64,000 nt of DNA from Rhizobiaceae bacterium (GTDB lineage Bacteria > Pseudomonadota > Alphaproteobacteria > Rhizobiales > Rhizobiaceae): the NCBI GenBank assembly GCA_029233925.1, contig JARGOX010000002.1, positions 310,001 to 374,000 of the forward strand, written 5' to 3'. Positions 8,939-17,990 of this stretch are shown one piece after another. The position numbers and the translations under genes were made by a program. Positions within the stretch are counted from its first letter, which is position 1; each line of letters begins with the position of its first letter. The notes below the pieces were generated by a model. It did no database searches, was not told the DNA's origin, and saw only the letters and a program-made list of their open reading frames with translations.

Positions 8939-10038
8939 GGATGATGACCCTTCCTGGCCAGAGTGCCAACAATGCCGGCGGGGAAAAAATACACCAGCAG
9001 GATGAACAACAGGCCAAGCCAAAGCAGCCAGCGGTCCGGATCCAGAAGATCAGGAACCAGCGGAATTCCGGCGGTCGCCTCGGAAGCGAGCTGCATCAGG
9101 TCCTTCAGATAGAATTGCGCCACACTCATCACCGTTGCACCGATGATGGCGCCGGTCATTGTCCCCATGCCGCCAATGACCACCATCAGCAGAATGTCGA
9201 TCATGATGGCAAAGGAGAGCGTTGTTTCCGGTCCGGTGTATTTCAGCCAGACAGCCCGCAGAATGCCGGCACAGGCGGCAATGGCCGCCGCTATGCAGAA
9301 TATGGCGGTGCGGTAGAGCACCACCTTGTAGCCGAGGGCCTCGGCGCGCATTTCATTCTCGCGGATGGCTTCCAGAACCGTGCCAAGCGGCGAGGCGACG
9401 ATGCGCAACATCAGAAAATAAAGGATGAGAGAGCCAAAAAAGACGAAGTAATAGGCGGCCATCTTGCCGTTGGCCTTGACCCCGAAAATGGTCAGAACCT
9501 TGCCGTTCTCGTCCGTCAAGAGCTTGGTTGCAGGCGAAAATATCTTTGGCACCTTGTAGATGATGCCGTCTTCGCCGCCAGTGAAATCTGAAAACTGGCT
9601 GGCCAGAACCGCCATGACGGATGCAGCGGCCAGGGTGACCATGGCAAAAAAGATTGCCTTGACCCGCAGCGACAACAGCCCCACCAGCGCCGCCAGCAGA
9701 ACCGAGACGCCAACGCCCAGAGCACCACCGATGATCACCGCATCCCAGCCCGGTCCCATCTGTTTGAGGGCAATGGCTGTCGCATAGGCCCCAAGGCCAA
9801 AGAACATCGTATGGGCAAAGGACACGATGCCCGTGTAACCGATCAGCAGATCATAGCTGGCGACCAGCACGATGAAGATGCATATGCGCGCCGCCACTTC
9901 CTGGCTGCGCACGTCGGGAAACAGCAGGGGTGCGAAAAACAGGCAGATGGCGATGATGCCGATCAACCCATAGGCAATCAGCCGGCCGGTCCGTCCGCCC
10001 CTCGTCTGTCCCTGCGGTTCGTTTGTTGTCTGGTTCAC
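8935..10038 (-). CDS. livM: Branched-chain-amino-acid-type ABC permease, LivM-like
   Basis: This 367-residue polytopic permease has the LivM hallmark YDLLIGYTGIVSFAHTMFFGLGAYATAI. A hydrophilic insertion around the TGGEDGI stretch is also normal in the family. It pairs with the LivH-like permease just upstream. The GTG at 10038 is taken as the start because GGGAG lies seven bases before it and it falls 12 bases after the LivH stop. A longer frame would overlap LivH. The transported molecule may be an amide or aromatic acid rather than leucine, given the hydrolase in the operon. Confidence 0.85.
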   Translation of the reverse strand: MNQTTNEPQGQTRGGRTGRLIAYGLIGIIAICLFFAPLLFPDVRSQEVAARICIFIVLVASYDLLIGYTGIVSFAHTMFFGLGAYATAIALKQMGPGWDAVIIGGALGVGVSVLLAALVGLLSLRVKAIFFAMVTLAAASVMAVLASQFSDFTGGEDGIIYKVPKIFSPATKLLTDENGKVLTIFGVKANGKMAAYYFVFFGSLILYFLMLRIVASPLGTVLEAIRENEMRAEALGYKVVLYRTAIFCIAAAIAACAGILRAVWLKYTGPETTLSFAIMIDILLMVVIGGMGTMTGAIIGATVMSVAQFYLKDLMQLASEATAGIPLVPDLLDPDRWLLWLGLLFILLVYFFPAGIVGTLARKGHHP

Positions 10039-10049
10039 GGTGCGGCTCC

Positions 10050-11042
10050 CTATTTCACGGCCGGTCGCAGCCCATAGGGCCGCCACAGCAATATGGCCAT
10101 CATCAGGATCATGTTGGACGCCAGCGCCATTTTGGGGGCAAGGAAAGCAACATAATTGCCCATCAAACCAACCATCAGGGCGCCCAGCAGGGAGCCTTCA
10201 ATGGATCCCAGACCGCCGATGATGATGACAATGAAGACAATGATCATCATCTCGGAACCGATGGCGCCGGTGATCAGGGTTTCATAGCCCGCCCACATTG
10301 CTCCCCCCATCGCGGCCAGAGCCGAGCCAACCGCGAACACGCCGATAAACAGCCGGTCAATGCGAAAGCCGAGCGCTTCAACCATTTCCCGGTTCTCCAC
10401 CCCGGCGCGCACCAGCAGGCCGACGCGGGTGCGATTGAGGACCGCGTGGAGCGCCATATAGGTGACCAGACCCAGCCCAAAGGCGAACAGGCGATAGATC
10501 TCAATGGTGACATCGCCCATGATCAGTGAACCGGACAAAAAATTGGGACGGGGAACCGCCACCGGCGAGCCACCCCAGATCGCCAGAATGATCTGCTCTG
10601 CGACGATCAGCGCACCCATGGTGATCAATATCTGGCGCAGATGATCGCGATAGACGGGTTTGATGATCACCCGCTCGAACATCCAGCCGGCAACCAGACC
10701 AAAGAGGGCAGCCGCGGAGATCGCCGCAAAAAGCGCCAGAAGATTGAGCAGAACACTGTCTGCGGCAACCCAGACAGCCAAAGCCGCCAGCACGGAAGCC
10801 GCGATGAAGGCGCCAAAAGATATGAAGGCCGAATGGCCGAAATTGAGGACGTCCATGAGGCCAAAGACAAGGCTCAATCCGGAGGCCATCAGAAAGATCA
10901 TCATGCCCATCGACAGCCCGGCGATGGTCAGTGTCAGCCATGTCGATGGCGAACCGATCAACACCAGCGCGATGATGGCCAACAAGACGGGCAAAAGGTT
11001 GATTCCGCCAAGACGTTCCACAAGAGTGGTCATTGATTTCAT
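10050..11042 (-). CDS. livH: Branched-chain-amino-acid-type ABC permease, LivH-like
   Basis: This 330-residue membrane protein has the LivH signatures GLSLVFGLMDVLNFGHSAFISFGAF and IIIGGLGSIEGSLLGAL, with eight to nine predicted helices. It forms the inner-membrane pore with the LivM-like protein. It follows livF after 15 bases. A second ATG three codons downstream is an alternative start. This protein and LivM are usual lengths for the family and show no truncation. Confidence 0.87.
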   Translation of the reverse strand: MKSMTTLVERLGGINLLPVLLAIIALVLIGSPSTWLTLTIAGLSMGMMIFLMASGLSLVFGLMDVLNFGHSAFISFGAFIAASVLAALAVWVAADSVLLNLLALFAAISAAALFGLVAGWMFERVIIKPVYRDHLRQILITMGALIVAEQIILAIWGGSPVAVPRPNFLSGSLIMGDVTIEIYRLFAFGLGLVTYMALHAVLNRTRVGLLVRAGVENREMVEALGFRIDRLFIGVFAVGSALAAMGGAMWAGYETLITGAIGSEMMIIVFIVIIIGGLGSIEGSLLGALMVGLMGNYVAFLAPKMALASNMILMMAILLWRPYGLRPAVK

Positions 11043-11057
11043 GATCCGGTCCGCTTT

Positions 11058-11780
11058 CTACTGATGCGCATCAAGTGACAGGCTGAGCAGACGCGTTTGC
11101 AGCGCCGCGTCTTCAACCAGTTCGGCCATGGTGCCGGAATGGGCGATGCGTCCGTCATCGATCACCGCCACCGTCTGACCCAGCGATCTGGCAAACAGGA
11201 AATTCTGCTCGACCAGCAGGATGGTGGTCTCCCGGGCGATCTCTCGGAAGGCTTCAACCATGTTCAGGATGATGGCCGGCGCCAGACCCTTCGTCGGCTC
11301 ATCAATCAGGATCAGGTCACGTTTTTCGATCATCGCCCTGGCAATGGCCAGCATCTGTTTCTGGCCTCCGGAGAGCGACCAGGCGGAGCTGTTCCAGAAT
11401 TTTTCCAAGGCTGGAAAGAGCGTATAGATGCGTTGCAGACGATCCTGGTCGAAGCTGCCATCAAGGGTTGCCAGACGCATGTTTTCTTCCACCGTCAGCC
11501 CACCAAAGATGCCCATATTTTCAGGCACATAGGCGATACCCTTGCGCGCGATATCACTGGTGTGCTGCTTGGTGATGTCTTCGCCACGGAAACGGATAGC
11601 GCCCTGTTTGGCCTGCCACAGGCCCATGATGGTGCGCAATGTTGTTGTCTTGCCGGCGCCATTGCGCCCCAGCAGGACATGCACGCCCCCCTCGGGGATA
11701 TGCAACGAGACCCCATGCAGAATGTGATATTGCGCAATGTCGGTAAAAATATTGTCCAGTTCGAGGATGGGAGCACTCAT
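11058..11780 (-). CDS. livF: ABC transporter ATP-binding protein, LivF-like
   Basis: This 240-residue ATPase has Walker A GRNGAGKTTTLRTIMGL, signature LSGGQKQM, Walker B LILIDEPTKGLAP and the H-loop region after LLVEQNF. The TIMGL and KGLAP forms are typical of LivF. It energises import at the cytosolic side, together with LivG. Its ATG overlaps the livG stop by four bases (ATGA). The cysteine-free, compact single-domain form is standard. Confidence 0.88.
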   Translation of the reverse strand: MSAPILELDNIFTDIAQYHILHGVSLHIPEGGVHVLLGRNGAGKTTTLRTIMGLWQAKQGAIRFRGEDITKQHTSDIARKGIAYVPENMGIFGGLTVEENMRLATLDGSFDQDRLQRIYTLFPALEKFWNSSAWSLSGGQKQMLAIARAMIEKRDLILIDEPTKGLAPAIILNMVEAFREIARETTILLVEQNFLFARSLGQTVAVIDDGRIAHSGTMAELVEDAALQTRLLSLSLDAHQ

Positions 11781-12544
11781 GCGGCACTCTCTTCCGGCAT
11801 GCCGAGATAGATTTCCCGCACAAGCGGCAGGGCGATGACCTCGTTCGGCAGGCCATCGGCAACCAGTGCGCCATTGTGCAAGACAACAATACGATCCGCC
11901 AGCGAGCGGACAACGTCCATCTTATGTTCAACAAGCAGAATGGTTTTTGCCTTGTCTTTTCTGATTTCTTCAATCAATTCCAAAATGACCGGTGCTTCGT
12001 CGACAGACATGCCCGCGGTCGGCTCATCGAACATGAAGATGTCCGGTTTGAGCGCCAGCAAAAGGGCAATTTCCAGTTTGCGCTGATCGCCATGCGACAG
12101 GGCGGAGACCGGCTGGGCCGCGACACCCGCCAGGCGCGTTGCCTCCAGAAAGGAATAGGCTTCATCGCGCAGTTTGCCAAAGGAACGGGCGCGGCGGAAT
12201 ATGACCGGTCCCAGACCGTGCTGCGCCTGAACGGCCAGACGCACATTTTCCAGCACCGACAATTGCGGAAACAGGTTGGTCAGTTGAAAGGCCCGACCGA
12301 TCCCGGCCTTGGCGCGGGCCGAGGCGCTGAGACCGGTGATGTCCCTGTCACCCTTGAATATGCGCCCGGCGCTGGGGCGCAACTGGCCGGAGATCAGATT
12401 GAAACAGGTTGTCTTGCCGGCGCCATTGGGTCCAACGATCACCGTCAACTCCCCTGCCTGAAATGCGCAGGTCACGGCATCGACTGCCGTATGACCACCA
12501 AAACGTATGGTCAGATCCTCTATGCGCAAAGATGCGGGGGTCAT
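11777..12544 (-). CDS. livG: ABC transporter ATP-binding protein, LivG-like
   Basis: This 255-residue ATPase has Walker A GPNGAGKTTCFNLISG, the LivG-type stretch GIGRAFQLTNLFPQLSVLENV, signature LSHGDQRKLEIA and Walker B IFMFDEPTAGMS. The signature carries SHGD rather than SGGQ, which is usual for LivG. It works as a heterodimer with LivF. The ATG at 12544 has CTGGAGAACCC immediately upstream. It is separated from the upstream binding-protein gene by a strong hairpin. Confidence 0.88.
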   Translation of the reverse strand: MTPASLRIEDLTIRFGGHTAVDAVTCAFQAGELTVIVGPNGAGKTTCFNLISGQLRPSAGRIFKGDRDITGLSASARAKAGIGRAFQLTNLFPQLSVLENVRLAVQAQHGLGPVIFRRARSFGKLRDEAYSFLEATRLAGVAAQPVSALSHGDQRKLEIALLLALKPDIFMFDEPTAGMSVDEAPVILELIEEIRKDKAKTILLVEHKMDVVRSLADRIVVLHNGALVADGLPNEVIALPLVREIYLGMPEESAA

Positions 12545-12661
12545 GGGTTCTCCAGTTGCAAAAGCGTGGTGAGACAGGATGAAGGCGAACCTTCAGCAAC
12601 GCAAGCAGACCGATAGGTCCCGCTTGCAGATCATCGTGCGATCGGAAATCGGATGCACCGT

Positions 12662-12689
12662 CCCGCTGCCACACAGGTGTGACAGCGGG
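12662..12689 (-). terminator. Intercistronic hairpin after the HAAT binding-protein gene
   Basis: CCCGCTG-C-CACAC (12662-12674) pairs with GTGTG-A-CAGCGGG (12677-12689) around a two-base tip, 12 base pairs plus one mismatch. It lies between the binding-protein stop and livG and has no T-run. Like the hairpin at 6845-6875, it probably protects the 5' part of the message. Confidence 0.6.
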
Positions 12690-12707
12690 GCGAAGAGACA
12701 GGACTTG

Positions 12708-13922
12708 CTATTCCTGATTGTTGCGGCCAATCGGAATATTCATCTCGCTTGGCTTGATCTCGCGAACAAGTTCGGGAATGGCCCAGTCAACATTGTCGTC
12801 AACCCTGATCTTGAAATGATACATGGACTGCAGGGCCTGATGGTCTTCCGGGCGGAATTCCATTTCTCCCTTCGGCGTGTCCCATTTCATGCCTTCCATC
12901 ACCTTGATGAGATTTTCCGTATCCCAGTCATCTGTACTTTCCAGCGCTTTGACAACAGCCAGAGCGGCGGCCATTCCACCGGCTGTAAAGAAGTCGGGCG
13001 GTGAGCCAAAACGCTTGGTGTGTTCGGCAACGAGCCAGTCATTGATCGGATTTTTCGGGTTCTCATAGTAGTAATAGACGGCGCCTTCCATGCCCGGCAC
13101 CTTCTTGTAGGTTGGCAGAACCGGGAGGATATGACCACCGGTCGATATCTCGATACCGTAGCGCTCCGGTTCCATGCCCTTGATCTTGCCCATCGGGTCG
13201 CCGCCACCGGCGACATAGATAAGAATGACCTTGCGGCCTTCCTTGTCTTTCAGTGCTGCAAACATGCGTTCAGCCGCAGCGGTAAAGTCGGTGGTCTTCA
13301 ATGGCACATATTCTTCGGTGACAATGGTCGCTCCGGAGCCTTCCATGGCCTGCTTGAAGGCAGCAATACCATCCTTGCCGAAAGCATAGTCTTCGGCCAG
13401 CGTTGCCACAAAAAGATCAGGACCGGGTTTCAGAGCCAGCGCCTGGGCCTGCATATCCATTGAGGAATTGCGCGATGTCTTGAAGACGTAACGATTGGAA
13501 TCAGGCCCGGTGAGTGAATCGGCAACCGCCGGCTCTACCAGCAGGATGCGCTCATATTCCTCGGCAATCGGCAGCATTCCCTTGGTGACCCCTGAGGACG
13601 TGCCGCCAACAGCGATCAGCACATCATCATCACCATAGGCTTCGGCAAGCACAGCACGGGCAACATCCGGCTTGAACTGCGTGTCCTTTTCGATGATTTC
13701 AATGTCGCGTCCCTTGATTTTCATCGTGCCATTGGTGGCATATTCAAGGCCGAGCTTGAAACCGGTGTGGCTCTGCTTTGAGAAGACCTCAAAGGTAGAA
13801 CCCGAAAGGCCGTGGATCAATGCGATTTTTACAGGATCATCTGCCGCCTTGGCTGCAAAGCCCGTCAGTGCCCCGGCCAGCGACAGTGCTGATGCCATGG
13901 CAAGAATTGTCAATTTTTTCAT
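12708..13922 (-). CDS. Periplasmic binding protein of HAAT (LivK-like) family
   Basis: This 404-residue exported protein has a signal peptide ending near GFAAKA. Type I periplasmic-binding motifs include VKIALIHGLSGSTFEVFSKQ, ALIAVGGTSSGVT-like and VFKTSRNSSMDMQAQA. It resembles the substrate-binding parts of amide/urea/aromatic-acid importers (Peripla_BP_6) more than LivK itself. The start has a strong AGGAGGAG ribosome site. It is the first gene of the importer operon and is divergent from a PAS-LuxR regulator, a likely controller. Ligand unknown. Confidence 0.85.
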   Translation of the reverse strand: MKKLTILAMASALSLAGALTGFAAKAADDPVKIALIHGLSGSTFEVFSKQSHTGFKLGLEYATNGTMKIKGRDIEIIEKDTQFKPDVARAVLAEAYGDDDVLIAVGGTSSGVTKGMLPIAEEYERILLVEPAVADSLTGPDSNRYVFKTSRNSSMDMQAQALALKPGPDLFVATLAEDYAFGKDGIAAFKQAMEGSGATIVTEEYVPLKTTDFTAAAERMFAALKDKEGRKVILIYVAGGGDPMGKIKGMEPERYGIEISTGGHILPVLPTYKKVPGMEGAVYYYYENPKNPINDWLVAEHTKRFGSPPDFFTAGGMAAALAVVKALESTDDWDTENLIKVMEGMKWDTPKGEMEFRPEDHQALQSMYHFKIRVDDNVDWAIPELVREIKPSEMNIPIGRNNQE

Positions 13923-14075
13923 GATGGTTCTTCTCCTCCTGATTGCCGTGCGCTCAAAGTGTCTGCACGCTGTTTCCTCTAAAATCAGCGTCTTTGTCGC
14001 ACCGGATCTGTATGCATGCTATGGCTCATTATCCACCGCTTGGAGGCCGATGAGCAAGATGGTAGAAATACGCTA

Positions 14076-14648
14076 ATGACAGCACCGACAGCACCACTTG
14101 ACCCGCAATACATGCTCGAAACGGCCTTTCAGGAGGCGCCGGTGGGCATTGTCATGACCCAGCACAGGGTCATCCGCTTTTGCAACCGGGCGTTCGCGGA
14201 CATGTTCGGCTACACGGCTGACGAATTGCGCGATCAGTCCTTTGCCATCCTCTATCCGTCCATCGACGAATTCATCAAGATCGGCAATATCGGATTGACC
14301 CCGCTGCGCGAGACTGGTCGCTATTCGGACGAGCGCATCATGGCGCGCAAGGACGGCTCGCTCTTCTGGTGCCGGGTTCGCGGCAATTCACTGACCCGGG
14401 ATGAACCTCTGGCGCACGCCGTGTGGAGCATGGCCGATCTTTCTCATGAGCGCCCATTTATCTCGCTGACCATGCGCGAACGGCAGATTGTCATGCATCT
14501 GGGTGAAGGTCGCACCAGCAAGAATATTGCCAGGATCCTGGGCATATCACCGCGCACCGTGGAGGCCTGCCGGGCGCGGCTGTTGAAAAAATTCGGCGTC
14601 AGCAATGTGGCCGAACTGCTTTCCAATGTCGGCGGCATGCCCGGTTGA
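14076..14648 (+). CDS. PAS domain, LuxR-type transcriptional regulator
   Basis: This protein is about 190 residues long. A PAS domain (about residues 15-125, with VIRFCNRAFADMFGYTADEL and RKDGSLFWCRVRG) is followed by a C-terminal LuxR/GerE helix-turn-helix (LTMRERQIVMHLGEGRTSKNIARILGISPRTVEACR). There is no receiver domain, so it probably senses a small molecule or redox cofactor directly. It faces the HAAT importer across about 150 bases and is the best candidate for that operon's regulator. The ATG at 14076 is chosen because the PAS domain begins soon after. A start at 14016 in the same frame would add 20 residues. Confidence 0.8.
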   Translation: MTAPTAPLDPQYMLETAFQEAPVGIVMTQHRVIRFCNRAFADMFGYTADELRDQSFAILYPSIDEFIKIGNIGLTPLRETGRYSDERIMARKDGSLFWCRVRGNSLTRDEPLAHAVWSMADLSHERPFISLTMRERQIVMHLGEGRTSKNIARILGISPRTVEACRARLLKKFGVSNVAELLSNVGGMPG

Positions 14649-14711
14649 CCAATCGGTGATCTGCAGCGAAAAGCCTGTCAGCAAACAAATCATTTCCCGA
14701 AGAGTGTTCCC

Positions 14712-15656
14712 ATGCCAAACAATTTCTGTCTCGACATCGGTGGTTCCTTCATAAAACTCGGGATTGGAACCGGGCCGTCCCTGAAGGAAGCGGCGTCCAC
14801 GCCGACACCAATCAGCCACTATGGTTCATTCCTTCAATCCATTGTCGATATCCTGCGCTCCAACGGCTTTGGAAGCGACGATCGGCTTGGCATATCCATC
14901 ACCGGAGCCATCGACCGGACGCGCGGCCATATCCTGTCGTCGCAGTTGCCGTTTCTCGGCCAGGTTCAATTGGCCGCCGATCTTGCCAAGGCCCTGCAGC
15001 AAGCCATTGGCTGGAGCCATGAAAACGAGGTTTTCATTGAAAATGATGCGGATTGTTTTGCTCTGGCGGAAGCCCATTTTGGCGCTGGCCGTGCCTATGA
15101 AAATGTCTTTGCCATCATTTTGGGGACAGGCGTCGGCGGCGCGCAGGTCTACCGGAAAAGACTGATACGCGGATTCGGCGATACGTCGGGTGAATGGGGC
15201 CATGGACCCTATGTGCAAAAGCAGGATCCATCCGCACCGGGGTATGTTCCGCAGCTTGTGTGCCCCTGCGGCCAGAAAGGCTGCATCAACACCATCGGCG
15301 GTGCGCGCGGTCTGGAGATCATTCATGGTGCGTCCGGCGATGAAAACATGGATAGCCGGCAAATCATTGATGGGTGGATGGCGGGTGATGCGGCCTGTGC
15401 AAAGACCGTGCAATCCTATGTCGCCGTTGTCAGCGACGCTCTGGCTTTGACGCTCAATATCACCGGCGCGCAAATCGTGCCTGTCGGCGGCGGCCTGTCG
15501 AATGCACAGCCCCTGTTGTCAGCACTCAACCAGGCGGTCCAGACAAAGGTTCTTCTGCCCCGTCCAGAGCCACTTTTGATCAAGGGCGCCACCGGTGAGA
15601 ATGGTGGCCTTTGGGGCATGCACGCGCAATTGCTCAATCCATCGCAATCCCATTAA
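14712..15656 (+). CDS. ROK-family sugar kinase
   Basis: This 314-residue protein has the N-terminal ATP-binding motif LDIGGSFIKLGI. The catalytic stretch is ENDADCFALAEA with the Asp base. The ROK signature GTGVGGAQV is followed by the zinc motif CPCGQKGCI. Proteins of this type phosphorylate a hexose such as N-acetylglucosamine, N-acetylmannosamine or glucose. It follows the PAS-LuxR gene by 63 bases on the same strand. There is no DNA-binding domain, so it is an enzyme rather than a NagC-type repressor. The substrate is not assignable. Confidence 0.85.
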   Translation: MPNNFCLDIGGSFIKLGIGTGPSLKEAASTPTPISHYGSFLQSIVDILRSNGFGSDDRLGISITGAIDRTRGHILSSQLPFLGQVQLAADLAKALQQAIGWSHENEVFIENDADCFALAEAHFGAGRAYENVFAIILGTGVGGAQVYRKRLIRGFGDTSGEWGHGPYVQKQDPSAPGYVPQLVCPCGQKGCINTIGGARGLEIIHGASGDENMDSRQIIDGWMAGDAACAKTVQSYVAVVSDALALTLNITGAQIVPVGGGLSNAQPLLSALNQAVQTKVLLPRPEPLLIKGATGENGGLWGMHAQLLNPSQSH

Positions 15657-15693
15657 CATCGACGTTCTTGCGGCAGGTTTGCTTTCGCTCCGG

Positions 15694-17097
15694 TTACAGG
15701 ACTTCAAACCATGTGTTCATGCCCGCCGCCGCGTGTTCCAGCATGTGACAGTGAAGCAGCCATTTTCCGGGATTGTCGCACACAAAAGCTATTTTCGCGG
15801 TTTCACCCGACGCGATCAGAAACGTATCGTGCCAGGGGCTTGTGCCATCAATTTTGACCCCCTGCCGCTCGATAATCCTGAAATGGTGACCATGGGTGTG
15901 CATGGCATGGGCAAAGGCCGTGTCATTGTGCACATTCAGGACAATCGTCTCGCCGCGGCTGGCGGCAAACAGCGGCGCTTCGGCCAGATTCGCAACATTG
16001 TTGAAGGCCCATAGCTGACCGGTGTCACGAAAATCCTGACCGCTCAACACTTTGCCTTTGTAGGTTATCTGGCCCATGCGCCCCATGGCGCCGCCTGTCA
16101 TGTCGAGCCTGATCAGACGCGCCGCAGCCAGATTGGGTTGCGGCAGATCATTGGTGACGAAATGCAGAATATCCGGGGCCTGATCGCTGCCTTCTGTCAC
16201 CTCGAATGCAGCCATGACAAAGGGATCACCTGATATTTCCTCAAGCGCGAAATCGACCTTTGACGATGGGACGACGAGGAGATCTACCCTTTGTGCCGGA
16301 CCAATCAGCAATTGTCCGTCAGGGGGCGCTTCGGGCGCTGCCAGCATCTGCCCGTCATAGGCAATGATCCGTGCGTCGAACCGGGCCGGATCAATGGCCA
16401 GGATTCTGGCATTGCAGGCATTGATCAGCCTTATCCTATAGGGTTCGCCAGCGGTCAGTTTGAATTTTGGCACGTCCTGCCCGTTGACGGTCAGCCAGTT
16501 TCCCAAACGCCCGGCATGGCTCCAGTCCATGAGCGAGCCCAGACTTTCCAGATCCAGCGCGCCGCTGTTGTCCAGGCGCCAGTCATCAAGCACCAGAACA
16601 AGATCATGTCCGGGTTCGAAAACGGGGACCTCCTCCTCGACGATGAGCGGCCCGTAAAGCCCGCGCGCCACCTGGTCCCAACTTTTGTTGTGGGCGTGAT
16701 ACCAGTAGGTTCCGGCATCGGGCACGACAAAGTCATAATCAAAAACATCTCCGGGTGCGACAGCCGCCTGGGTCAGTCCGGAAACACCATCCATGGCATT
16801 GTCGATGCGTATCCCATGCCAATGGATCGACGTTGGTTCAGGCAGATTGTTGATCAGCCGCACCTGAACCCGCTCGCCCCGCCCGACCCGTATCTGCGGC
16901 CCCGGCGAGGATGCATTATAGGCCCACAGATCAGATGATGCTGCTGCCTCGCCTGCGAGTTTTATCCGCGTTGGCCCCGCAATCAGCTCTATTTTCCTGT
17001 CAACGGCAAAGGTCTGGCGCACCGTCAAGGCCGAGGCCGTTGCGACCATTGCCGCAGAGGATGCAATAAAATGTCTTCTGGTCAGTCCCATGATCAT
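15694..17097 (-). CDS. Multicopper oxidase, Tat-exported (CueO/laccase-like)
   Basis: This 467-residue three-domain cupredoxin oxidase has a twin-arginine signal (TRRHFIASSAAMVATA). All copper ligands are present: H92-W-H94, H134-A-H136, HTHGHHF, and H449-C450-H451 with H455 and axial M460. It would oxidise Cu(I) or another electron donor in the periplasm and reduce oxygen to water. It is the last gene of the CueR-led operon. The ATG at 17097 overlaps the upstream cytochrome stop by four bases. Association with three cytochromes c is unusual for a CueO and may mean electrons can come from, or go to, haem proteins. Confidence 0.9.
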   Translation of the reverse strand: MIMGLTRRHFIASSAAMVATASALTVRQTFAVDRKIELIAGPTRIKLAGEAAASSDLWAYNASSPGPQIRVGRGERVQVRLINNLPEPTSIHWHGIRIDNAMDGVSGLTQAAVAPGDVFDYDFVVPDAGTYWYHAHNKSWDQVARGLYGPLIVEEEVPVFEPGHDLVLVLDDWRLDNSGALDLESLGSLMDWSHAGRLGNWLTVNGQDVPKFKLTAGEPYRIRLINACNARILAIDPARFDARIIAYDGQMLAAPEAPPDGQLLIGPAQRVDLLVVPSSKVDFALEEISGDPFVMAAFEVTEGSDQAPDILHFVTNDLPQPNLAAARLIRLDMTGGAMGRMGQITYKGKVLSGQDFRDTGQLWAFNNVANLAEAPLFAASRGETIVLNVHNDTAFAHAMHTHGHHFRIIERQGVKIDGTSPWHDTFLIASGETAKIAFVCDNPGKWLLHCHMLEHAAAGMNTWFEVL

Positions 17098-17987
17098 TGT
17101 TCCTTGTCGAGCAGATAGGTTGCGATGGCGGTCAGATCCTCGTCGCTCATGAATGACGTGCCGTCCCGGACCACTTCCCCCATGGAGCCGCCAAAGATGT
17201 CCCCATCCGGCAATATTCCGGTTTTCAGGGCATATTTGAGGCTTTCCATGGTCCATCTCGCCTCTTGCAGCCCGGCAGCCGTGATTGACGGCGACCGTCC
17301 GCCGCCGGGCAACCCGTCCGCGCCGCGAAAGCGCTGCGCAACCTGCCTGGCCCCGGCAAAATTTCGCGGCGTGTGGCACGCGCCGCAATGACCCGGACCC
17401 GTCACGATGAATTTGCCGCGATTCCAGCCGGCGCTCTTTTCGGCATTGATTTCAAATGGCTTTGAATCGAGGAAAAGACCGCGCCAAAGCTTCAGGCCAG
17501 GCCGGAAATTATAGGGAAAGGACAAATCCGGCTGTCTGGACGGCAGACTGACCGGCCGCACCGTGCGGAACGCCGCCCACAGGTCGGCGATGTCCTGCTC
17601 TGAGAATTTTGCATAGAATGGATAGGGGAAGGCCGGATAATAGGGTCTGCCGCCGGGGCTGATCCCGGCCCTTACAGCCGCTGCAAATTGCTCCACTGTC
17701 CAATTGCCGATCCCGAATTCCTCATCCGTCGTCAGATTGGCGGAATAGAAGGTACCAAAATCTGTTTTCAGGGCCAAGCCACCCGCGAGCGGAGCGCCAC
17801 CGGCGGATGCATTTGTATGGCAGGCTATGCAGCCGGCCATGCGCGCCAGATAGGCGCCGCGTGCAACATCACCGCTCGGTGGTATGGTGCTGGTTGGCGG
17901 CTGGAGCGGCCACAGGACGAAGGCGAGGAACAATGCCCCCGCCACCGTAATGAGGGCGCTGATCAGCAACAGAAATAACCGCGTCAT
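17094..17987 (-). CDS. Dihaem cytochrome c, membrane-anchored
   Basis: This 297-residue protein has an N-terminal membrane helix (about residues 4-27) and two haem-binding motifs, CIACH near residue 53 and CGACH near 202. The arrangement resembles the cytochrome subunits of alcohol/gluconate dehydrogenases and of some copper-oxidase clusters. It faces the periplasm. It lies three bases after the cytochrome c'-like gene and overlaps the oxidase gene. I infer that it transfers electrons between the multicopper oxidase and the respiratory chain. Confidence 0.87.
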   Translation of the reverse strand: MTRLFLLLISALITVAGALFLAFVLWPLQPPTSTIPPSGDVARGAYLARMAGCIACHTNASAGGAPLAGGLALKTDFGTFYSANLTTDEEFGIGNWTVEQFAAAVRAGISPGGRPYYPAFPYPFYAKFSEQDIADLWAAFRTVRPVSLPSRQPDLSFPYNFRPGLKLWRGLFLDSKPFEINAEKSAGWNRGKFIVTGPGHCGACHTPRNFAGARQVAQRFRGADGLPGGGRSPSITAAGLQEARWTMESLKYALKTGILPDGDIFGGSMGEVVRDGTSFMSDEDLTAIATYLLDKEQ

Positions 17988-17990
17988 CAG

